From: Bog-159 sp963738375
GTDB lineage: Bacteria; Acidobacteriota; Terriglobia; Bryobacterales; Bryobacteraceae
Assembly: GCA_963738375.1 (NCBI GenBank)
Contig: CAVTWL010000002.1
Location: 62,001 to 126,000, forward strand
DNA length: 64,000 nucleotides
Direction of reading: 5' to 3'
The notes below the pieces were generated by a model, which saw only the letters and a list, made by a program, of their open reading frames with translations, did no database searches and was not told the DNA's origin. The translations under genes were made by a program, and so were the position numbers. Each line of letters begins with the position of its first letter. Within the stretch, counting starts at the first letter, position 1. Below, in pieces: positions 19,289-26,020 of this stretch.

Positions 19289-21514
19289 ATGAAGATTGGC
19301 CTTTTGCTTTGCGCGGCGCTGGTGATGGCCGGGTGTGCGCGTACCCCCCAACAACGCGAGGCGCGCTTCCTGGAACTTGGTAAAAAGCTGCTCGCAAAGA
19401 AAGATTACTCGCGCGCGGGACTGGAATTTCGCAATGCGATCCAGCAGGCACCGGCGGATGCGGAGCCTTATTACCAGCTCGGGCTCACCTATTTCGGCGC
19501 GGGAGACCGGGGTGCCGCGCTGGGATGTTTCCGGGAGGCTACCAAACTCAATCCGAAGCATGCGGAGGCACAACTGAAGCTGGCCGGGATGCTGGCGGCG
19601 GCGCACGACGCGGCGGCGGTGGCGGACGCAGAGACACGCGCGCAAGGCGTGGCGTCGGAGTTTCCTAATAATGTGGAAGCTTTGAATACGCTCGCTACCA
19701 CGGAGCTTCGGTTAGGCAAACCCGAGGTAGCGGCGGAACATCTGGAGCAGGCGCTGAAACAGCTGCCGGGCAGTTTGGAGTCGGCGGCGCTGCTGATGCG
19801 GGCGCGGCTCAGCGAGGGCGACGCCAAGGGCGCGGAAGCCGCACTCATGCAGTGCTTTCAGAAATCGCCAGATTCCGCTGAAGTGGCGCTGGTTATGGGG
19901 CGGTTTTACCTGGTGACTCAGCGGCTGGCGCTGGCGCAGGAACAGTTCCGGCGTGCGATCCGGATCGATCCGCGGTATGGCGCGGCGATGTTGGACTTGG
20001 GAATGACTCTGTTCCACGACGGCAAGCAGGCAGATGCAGGGCCGGTGTTTCGTCAACTGGCAGCCCTGCCCGGGAAGAACTACAAACCGGTGTACGCGAT
20101 CTATCTGCTGGAGACAGGGCAGCGGGAGGCGGCCATCGCGGAACTGGAGCGGCTGGCGAAGGAAGATCCGAGCGACCGGACGGCTCGGACGCGTCTGGTG
20201 AAAATGTACCTGGCAGCAGGACGGAAGGCAGACGCAAAGAGGCTTTTGGCGCGGGTGATCGCGGAGAATCCGAAAGACGCGGACGCGCTTTTGCAGCGAA
20301 GTGAGATTTCGCTGGATGAAGGGCAGTATCAACAGGCGCAGGACGACTTGAACCTGGTGCTGCGATACCGCCCGGAGGCGGCGGAAGCGCACCTGGCGAT
20401 GGCGCGGGTGGATGGCGCGATGGGGAAGCAACTGCATCAGCGCCAGGAACTGGATGAGGCGGTGCGGCTGGATCCAGGCCTGGCCGAGGCGCGCTTGGAT
20501 CTGGCGAAGCTATTGATTGCGTCGAAAGGCGCGAGCGCGGCGCTGGAGACTTTGCATCAGGCGCCGGAAGCGCAGAGGCGGACGGCAGCGTTCCTGGCGC
20601 AGACCAATTGGGCTTTGATGGAACTCGGACGCTTTGACGAAGCGCGGCAAGGCGTGGCGGGGGGGCTGCGGGTTGAGCAGTTGCCGGATTTGTGGCTGCA
20701 GGATGCGCTGCTGAAGGTCAATGCCAGGGACTACGCGGGGGCGCGGGCTTCCATCGATCGCGTGTTGCGGTCGAATCCGGAAGACGTACGGGCCCTCCGG
20801 GCCCTAATGCAGGCGGCGGGTGTGCGAGCGGTGCGAGAGTATGCGGCGTCTCATGCGAAATCGGCCGCAGTTCAGAATTATGTGGGCGAGGCGCTGACGG
20901 CAGCCGGAGACCCGGGGGCGGCGCGCGCGGCGTTTCAGCAGGCTGTTGCGGATGACGGGCATTGCGAGGCCGCCCGATTCTCGCTGGCGCGCTTGGACGC
21001 GGCGGAAGGCAAGCTGGAGGCAGCGCATCGCACGCTGGCGGACATGCTGTCGGCAAGGCCCAAAGATCCGGAAGTGTGGCTGTACGTCGGGTGGTTGGCG
21101 AATCTGGAGAAGAACTATCCGCGGGCGATCGAGTATTTCCGGAAAGTGGTGGATGCGGAGCCGGGAAATGTTGTGGCGCTGAACAACCTGGCGTACCTCC
21201 TGGCGGGGCAAAACGGGCAGTTCGACGAAGCGTTGAAGTATGCCCAGCAAGTGAAGGAAATTGCTCCCGATAACAAAGGCGTCGACGACACCATCGGATG
21301 GATTCTGTATCGCAAGGGATTATACCGGTCGGCGGTCAAGTACCTGGAAAGCGCGGCGGAGGGACCGGCTGATCCGGTGATCCGGTATCACTTGGGAATG
21401 GCATATCTGAAGGCTGGCGATAAACGCGGAGAGCCGACGCTACGGGCGGCACTAAAAAGCGCGCCAGGACTACCTGAGGCGCGGATGGCGGAGCAGCTGA
21501 TCGGGACGCGGTAA
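19289..21514 (+). CDS. TPR-repeat lipoprotein of the PEP-CTERM/XrtA type
   Basis: A 741-residue outer-membrane or periplasmic lipoprotein. The signal peptide ends in a lipobox LVMAGC, with the lipidated Cys at residue 16. The rest is a long array of tetratricopeptide repeats (for example YSRAGLEFRNAIQQAPADAEPYYQLG, RALEYFRK-like units near the end with NNLAYLLAGQNGQFDEALKYA). This is the layout of the PEP-CTERM-system TPR lipoprotein found beside exosortase-type exopolysaccharide genes. The frame is open from 19211, but the ATG at 19289 is fixed by the signal peptide. There is no ribosome binding site ahead of it (GAGTAGCCAACTC), which fits the near-leaderless sigma-54 promoter placed immediately upstream. 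Confidence 0.9.
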   Translation: MKIGLLLCAALVMAGCARTPQQREARFLELGKKLLAKKDYSRAGLEFRNAIQQAPADAEPYYQLGLTYFGAGDRGAALGCFREATKLNPKHAEAQLKLAGMLAAAHDAAAVADAETRAQGVASEFPNNVEALNTLATTELRLGKPEVAAEHLEQALKQLPGSLESAALLMRARLSEGDAKGAEAALMQCFQKSPDSAEVALVMGRFYLVTQRLALAQEQFRRAIRIDPRYGAAMLDLGMTLFHDGKQADAGPVFRQLAALPGKNYKPVYAIYLLETGQREAAIAELERLAKEDPSDRTARTRLVKMYLAAGRKADAKRLLARVIAENPKDADALLQRSEISLDEGQYQQAQDDLNLVLRYRPEAAEAHLAMARVDGAMGKQLHQRQELDEAVRLDPGLAEARLDLAKLLIASKGASAALETLHQAPEAQRRTAAFLAQTNWALMELGRFDEARQGVAGGLRVEQLPDLWLQDALLKVNARDYAGARASIDRVLRSNPEDVRALRALMQAAGVRAVREYAASHAKSAAVQNYVGEALTAAGDPGAARAAFQQAVADDGHCEAARFSLARLDAAEGKLEAAHRTLADMLSARPKDPEVWLYVGWLANLEKNYPRAIEYFRKVVDAEPGNVVALNNLAYLLAGQNGQFDEALKYAQQVKEIAPDNKGVDDTIGWILYRKGLYRSAVKYLESAAEGPADPVIRYHLGMAYLKAGDKRGEPTLRAALKSAPGLPEARMAEQLIGTR

Positions 21515-21623
21515 GACTAAATGTTTTCCCGTTATCCCGAAGATTCAGTTCGGACTGTGAGTCATGGAGCGTTTCCGGCGCGCAAGTGGCGCGTTCTTAT
21601 AGAGGGCGGGTCGATTGCAATGC

Positions 21624-21639
21624 TGGCAGCGGGATTGCA
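21624..21639 (+). promoter_or_regulatory. sigma-54 (-24/-12) promoter for the PEP-CTERM gene
   Basis: TGGCAGC-GGGA-TTGCA is close to the perfect -24/-12 consensus with correct spacing. The -12 C lies 15 bases before the ATG at 21653, predicting a leader of only about three bases. No Shine-Dalgarno sequence precedes the start. Confidence 0.7.
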
Positions 21640-21652
21640 TTAGTCTGAGCCA

Positions 21653-22327
21653 ATGAAACTAGCTGGATGTGCGATACTCGCAAGCTTGTTCGCGATCGGC
21701 GTGAGCCAGGCGACGATTCTTCCGCCGGGTGGGTCGCCTCCGGTTGCCGCGAGCGCGTTTGGAACTCAGGTGAATGGTCCATTCCTTGCCGATACGGGAT
21801 TTCAGGATTTCACGACGACCAATTCGCTCGGCCAAGCCACCATAACCGGCGAGTACCGCGCAACTGTTTACTCCGATCCCAGTAACGATTTCTGCACGGG
21901 ATGCCTGGACTTCTTCGTGGTGGTGGAGAGCAACAGCAGCTCGCTCGATTCGATCGAAAGAATCACGCTGGCCTCGTTTGGCAAAGCTTTTACCGACGTG
22001 GGCTATTCGATCGGCCCGGGCAGCATAGCGGCGGGCGTAACTCCGTCGACTGTCGACCGCAGCGGCAACGGCGGCGTGATCGGGTTCAACTTCAACGAAC
22101 CGGCGGGCGTGCCGGCGGGCGGCGAAACCGAAGTGTTGGAGATCCAGACCAATGCCAAGACGTTCATGACTGGGACGCTGCAGATCATCGATAGCAGCGT
22201 GGCGTCAGTTGCCGCATTCGTACCATGTGGAATTGTACCGGAGGCGAATTCGGTCAGCCTGACCCTGTTGGGCGGGCTGCTGCTCGGCGCCGGGTTGATG
22301 GGGCGGCGGCGCCCCACGGCAAAGTAA
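21653..22327 (+). CDS. PEP-CTERM sorting domain protein
   Basis: A 224-residue secreted protein. The signal peptide is MKLAGCAILASLFAIGVSQA. The body is Thr/Ser/Gly rich and beta-like. The C-terminus has the three-part sorting signal used by exosortases: a PEA variant of the Pro-Glu-Pro motif, a hydrophobic helix (SVSLTLLGGLLLGAGLMG) and a terminal Arg cluster (RRRPTAK). Such proteins are cleaved by an exosortase and released or anchored with exopolysaccharide. It sits alone between two XrtA-locus genes and has its own sigma-54-like promoter. No exosortase gene is within the window. Confidence 0.88.
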   Translation: MKLAGCAILASLFAIGVSQATILPPGGSPPVAASAFGTQVNGPFLADTGFQDFTTTNSLGQATITGEYRATVYSDPSNDFCTGCLDFFVVVESNSSSLDSIERITLASFGKAFTDVGYSIGPGSIAAGVTPSTVDRSGNGGVIGFNFNEPAGVPAGGETEVLEIQTNAKTFMTGTLQIIDSSVASVAAFVPCGIVPEANSVSLTLLGGLLLGAGLMGRRRPTAK

Positions 22328-22427
22328 ATCCCAGGATTTTGGATTACAATCCCAAGAATTAGAACCTGCCAGCACAGACTGGCGACACCAGAACTCTAAA
22401 CCACTCGCAAGCGGTCGACTGTCTGTT

Positions 22428-22443
22428 TGGCCGGAGCCTTGCT
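22428..22443 (+). promoter_or_regulatory. sigma-54 (-24/-12) promoter for the chain-length/ATPase/kinase operon
   Basis: TGGCCGG-AGCC-TTGCT has the invariant GG and GC at the right spacing. The -12 C is 16 bases before the ATG at 22458. An inverted repeat GCCAG-N6-CTGGC at 22368-22383, about 50 bases upstream, could be an activator site; that is a guess. Confidence 0.62.
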
Positions 22444-22457
22444 ACCTACGACCGATT

Positions 22458-23987
22458 ATGTTCCCCAACTCTTCCGGGCCGAACGCGCATCCTGAATTCT
22501 CGCCATTGTCGCTGACACGGATGCTTTGGAAATCGAGAGCGCTGATCGGGCTGATCTGGATTTTCCTGTGCCTGTTTTCGGCGGCCGCGGTCTGGATGAT
22601 TCCCCCGGTCTACCGGGCAGAGGCGGTCATCCTGGTCGATAGCCAGAAGGTTCCGGAACGTTATGTAGCGTCCACCGTGAATGCCGATGTGCAGGACCGG
22701 CTGGCCACGATTTCCCAGCAAATCCTTTCCACGGGCCGGCTGCAGAAAATTATCGATAACTTCCACTTGTACCAGCGGGAACGAGCCAGTCTGCCGCAAG
22801 AAGAGATCATCGAGACCATGCGGCGGGATACCAAGATCACCCTGGAGCGCGGATTGGGACAGGAACATACGAGCGCATTCCGGATTTCGTACCAAGGGCA
22901 GGATCCCGCCACGGTGGCGGAGGTGGCGAACCAGATTGGCAGCCTGTTCATAGACGAGAATCTGCGGACGCGCGAGAGTCACGCGGAGGGAACCTCCGAA
23001 TTCATTGGGGCGCAACTGGAGCAGGCGAAGAAGACGCTGACGGATCTGGAAAGCCAGGTGGAGGATTACAAGCTAAAGCACAAGGGCGAACTGCCGGAGC
23101 AAGAGAGTTCGCTGGCGGGGGAATTGTCGCGGGCGCAGATTGAGCTTCAGGTGAATGCGGATGCGATCGACCGGGCGGGGCGGCAGAAGGCTCTGCTTTC
23201 GACCTCGGTGGCGCTCGCGGAATCGACAACTCGCGCGCTGGAGGGGGCGGCAGCAAAGAGCGCACCGCCGGCCGCGGCGGCCAGCGCAGAGTCAAACCAT
23301 GCAGCCGCGCTGCAGGCGGAATTAGACGCGCTACGGCTGCGATATACGGAAGACCATCCGGACATCAAGCGGCTGGAGAAACTGGTCGCGCAGGCGCTGC
23401 AGACGGACAAGACGGCCCGGCCGGCCGGTACGGCGGCCGCGAAGGCCACTAATTCGGACGGGGCGGGGCCGGATCTGTTGCAGCAGCGCGAGCGGGTCGC
23501 TAATCTGCGGACGGAACTAGCGCTGGCAGGCCACGAGCAGGACATCAAGACGGCGGAGCGCAAGCAACTGCTGAGCCGGGTGGCGGGGATGCAGGCGCGC
23601 ATGGACACGCTGCCGGTACGGGAACAGCAATTGACGGCCTTGTCGCGGGATTACGAAATCGCCAAGGCCAATTACAAGGCGCTGCTGAACAACCGGCTCT
23701 CGGCGGATATGGCAACGGATATGGAGAGGAGGCAGCAAGGTGAGCGATTTGCGATGATCGATCCAGCGCAGCCTCCATCGAAACCGTTTTCTCCGGACAG
23801 GGCGGCGTGGTTGGGCGGGGCTTGCGCCGTCAGCCTGCTGCTGTCGGTTGTGGCGGGGGTTGTGCGTGAAATGAAGCGGAACGTTCTGTTGGGCGAGTGG
23901 GAATTGCCGCCGGATGTGCCTATATTGGGTCGGATTACGGCGATTGTGCCGCCGGCCGCGCGGGCTGAGGAAGCGGGGGGGGTATAA
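22458..23987 (+). CDS. polysaccharide chain-length determinant (Wzz/GumC type, XrtA-locus)
   Basis: A 509-residue inner-membrane protein. The first helix is at about residues 28-50 (LIGLIWIFLCLFSAAAVWM), followed by the Wzz signature region (VYRAEAVILVDSQKVPERYVASTVNADVQDRLATISQQILS). A long periplasmic coiled coil runs from about 170 to 410 (ELPEQESSLAGELSRAQIEL, LDALRLRYTEDHPDIKRLEKLV). A Pro-rich segment and second helix follow near 455-475 (AAWLGGACAVSLLLSVVAGVV). It sets polymer length in Wzx/Wzy-type export. An ATG at 22521, just before the first helix, is an alternative start. It is first in an operon with the ATPase (eight bases apart) and kinase genes. Confidence 0.92.
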   Translation: MFPNSSGPNAHPEFSPLSLTRMLWKSRALIGLIWIFLCLFSAAAVWMIPPVYRAEAVILVDSQKVPERYVASTVNADVQDRLATISQQILSTGRLQKIIDNFHLYQRERASLPQEEIIETMRRDTKITLERGLGQEHTSAFRISYQGQDPATVAEVANQIGSLFIDENLRTRESHAEGTSEFIGAQLEQAKKTLTDLESQVEDYKLKHKGELPEQESSLAGELSRAQIELQVNADAIDRAGRQKALLSTSVALAESTTRALEGAAAKSAPPAAAASAESNHAAALQAELDALRLRYTEDHPDIKRLEKLVAQALQTDKTARPAGTAAAKATNSDGAGPDLLQQRERVANLRTELALAGHEQDIKTAERKQLLSRVAGMQARMDTLPVREQQLTALSRDYEIAKANYKALLNNRLSADMATDMERRQQGERFAMIDPAQPPSKPFSPDRAAWLGGACAVSLLLSVVAGVVREMKRNVLLGEWELPPDVPILGRITAIVPPAARAEEAGGV

Positions 23988-23995
23988 GGCGGCGC

Positions 23996-24976
23996 ATGTA
24001 CGAAGAATTTTTTCATTTGTCGAAAGCGCCCTTCTCGATGACTCCGGATCCGGAGTTTCTCTACCTGGCTCCGACGCACAGGGAAGCGCTGGCGGGGCTG
24101 ATCTTCACGGTGCTGGGGCGGCGCGGGACGGCGGTGCTGACGGGCGAAGTGGGGACGGGCAAGACCACGCTGCTGCGCAAACTGATCCGATCGGTGCCGG
24201 AGGAGAAGGTTCAGTTCTGTTCGGTGTTCAGCACCAACGTGCCGGCGGAGGAATTTTTCGAGCTGATCCTGATCGGATTTGGATTACCGGCGGCGGGGAT
24301 GGGCAAGGCGCAACGCTTGATGCAATTCTGGGAATTCCTGATGGGCTGCGACGACGACGGCAAGACGCCCGTGCTGCTGGTGGATGAGGCGCACAAGCTA
24401 TCGGCAGAGTTGCTGGAGGAAATCCGCCTGCTGATGAACTTCGAAACGGCGGAGCGTAAGCTGCTGCAAGTGGTGCTGGCGGGTCAGAGCGAATTGCGGG
24501 ATCTGATGCGCCGCGACGATTTGCGGCAACTGCGGCAGCGGGTTTCGGTGCGGCTGGACATCCTGCCGCTGCAACCACAGGAAGTTGAGAGGTACATGCG
24601 GCATCGCTGGCATCAAGGGGGGGGGAATGGGAATTTTCCCTTCGACCCGGAGGCGGTGAAGTTAGTGGCGCGGCGGTCGAGCGGAATCCCGCGAGTGATG
24701 AATGCCATTTGCGACATCGCGCTGCTGCGGGCTTTCACGTCGGAAACGCCGGCGGTAGGCGCGGAGATGGTGCGGGAGGCTTTGGGCGTGCTGGAATTGA
24801 GCGAGTCCGGCGAAGACTCCGCGGTGGCGGAGACGCGGGAGGGGCAATTCGAGACGCTGCATTTGCCTCCGGCGGGCGACACTCCGGCGATGCCGCTGCG
24901 GCGGGCCAGCGGGTTGGGCGAGCCGCGGCGTTCGTGGTGGACCGGCTTGGCCAAGGCGAGCGCGAGGAAAACATGA
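23996..24976 (+). CDS. XrtA/PEP-CTERM-locus AAA ATPase (ExeA-like)
   Basis: A 326-residue ATPase of the ExeA/general-secretion-A family seen in PEP-CTERM polysaccharide loci. It opens with the family signature MYEEFFHLSKAPFSMTPDPEFLYLAPTHREAL, has Walker A GEVGTGKT at residues 50-57, Walker B PVLLVDEAH near 125, and sensor/arginine regions RQRVSVRLDI and RRSSGIPRVMNAICD. The C-terminal 60 residues are variable. It probably supplies energy or assembly control to the export machinery at the inner membrane. It ends in a four-base ATGA overlap with the kinase gene. Confidence 0.93.
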   Translation: MYEEFFHLSKAPFSMTPDPEFLYLAPTHREALAGLIFTVLGRRGTAVLTGEVGTGKTTLLRKLIRSVPEEKVQFCSVFSTNVPAEEFFELILIGFGLPAAGMGKAQRLMQFWEFLMGCDDDGKTPVLLVDEAHKLSAELLEEIRLLMNFETAERKLLQVVLAGQSELRDLMRRDDLRQLRQRVSVRLDILPLQPQEVERYMRHRWHQGGGNGNFPFDPEAVKLVARRSSGIPRVMNAICDIALLRAFTSETPAVGAEMVREALGVLELSESGEDSAVAETREGQFETLHLPPAGDTPAMPLRRASGLGEPRRSWWTGLAKASARKT

Positions 24977-25776
24977 GCACGATCTTCCAGGAACTGGACG
25001 CGAAAGCGGGGTTGATCCACGATGGCGGGCCGTGGGCGCGGGCGGAAGAGCGCCGGAAGCTGGAGGAAAGCCGGTTCCGGACGGTTGAAGTGCAACTGGC
25101 GGCGATGTCGCCACTGCTGCCGTTCGACGGGAGCACTCCGGCGGCGGGTGAACAATATCGCGCGGTGCGGACAAATTTGTTACAGCATCCGGACGGGCCC
25201 AGGGTGCTGGTGGTATCGAGCTGCGGGCCGGGCGATGGGAAGACGCTCTCGGCGGCAAACGTGGCGGGGGCTCTGGCGATGCAAGGCGAAACCACGGTGC
25301 TGCTGGTGGATGCGGATCTGAGAAAGCCAAGCCTGGCGCGGGCGCTGGGTCTGCCGCAGGATCCAGGACTGGCGGACGTGCTGCAGGGAGACTGCGCGTT
25401 GGAGGCGGCGATCATGCGGACGGCGCAGTTTCCAAACCTTTATGTGCTGCCGGCAGGCCGAGCCAGCCGGAATCCGGCGGAGCTGCTGGATTCGATGCGA
25501 TGGCGGCAAGTGTGCGGTACGGTCAAGAACAGCTTCCGGTTTGTGGTCATGGACACGCCGCCGATTGCGGCGGTGACCGATTACGACGTGGTACAGGCCG
25601 CGGCGGACGGGGTGATCTTTGTCGTGCGGCCTGGCAGATCGGACCGAAATCTGTGTTTGGCGGCTTTGGCTCGGGTGCGGGGAACGGGGAAACTTACCGG
25701 GGTGCTGGTGAACTGCGCGGAGGATTGGTTTCTATACCAGAGGTACGGGCGATATCCTTATCCGGAAGCTTATTAG
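24973..25776 (+). CDS. BY-kinase (CpsD/CapB-type tyrosine-protein kinase)
   Basis: A 267-residue cytoplasmic tyrosine kinase of the polysaccharide co-polymerase type. The EQYRAVRTNLL motif marks the interaction helix. Walker A is GPGDGKT at residues 85-91, Walker A' is VLLVDADLRKP, and Walker B is VVMDTPPI. The tail YQRYGRYPYPEAY carries four tyrosines, the usual autophosphorylation cluster. It should pair with the chain-length protein two genes upstream to control export by a phosphorylation cycle. The ATG overlaps the ATPase stop. The open frame runs further upstream, but this start fits both family length and overlap. Confidence 0.93.
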   Translation: MSTIFQELDAKAGLIHDGGPWARAEERRKLEESRFRTVEVQLAAMSPLLPFDGSTPAAGEQYRAVRTNLLQHPDGPRVLVVSSCGPGDGKTLSAANVAGALAMQGETTVLLVDADLRKPSLARALGLPQDPGLADVLQGDCALEAAIMRTAQFPNLYVLPAGRASRNPAELLDSMRWRQVCGTVKNSFRFVVMDTPPIAAVTDYDVVQAAADGVIFVVRPGRSDRNLCLAALARVRGTGKLTGVLVNCAEDWFLYQRYGRYPYPEAY

Positions 25777-25895
25777 TGTGAACGCGGAAAGCCTGGATTG
25801 ATCGATTGGTCAGGATCGCGCCGCGACGTGAAACGCTCGATGGCCCGATTTCCCGGTAAAGGTTGTGCGGCGAACCGCGGGCGGAGAATCGGCGC

Positions 25896-25918
25896 CTTCG
25901 AGGGTGCTGCCCTCGAAG
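25896..25918. terminator. hairpin between convergent genes, possible terminator
   Basis: A perfect nine-base stem (CTTCGAGGG / CCCTCGAAG) encloses a five-base loop TGCTG. It is followed on the + strand by CATCATTTTC, a weak T tract. It lies between the ends of the kinase gene and the convergent beta-helix gene, where a bidirectional terminator would be expected. Confidence 0.5.
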
Positions 25919-26020
25919 CATCATTTTCGCACAAGAACAGAATGCCTTGAATCCACGATACGGCTCTCCGGCGTTTGTGCAGGGTACCTTACTGGACGAA
26001 GCCGCGGCCCGGCGCCAGGG

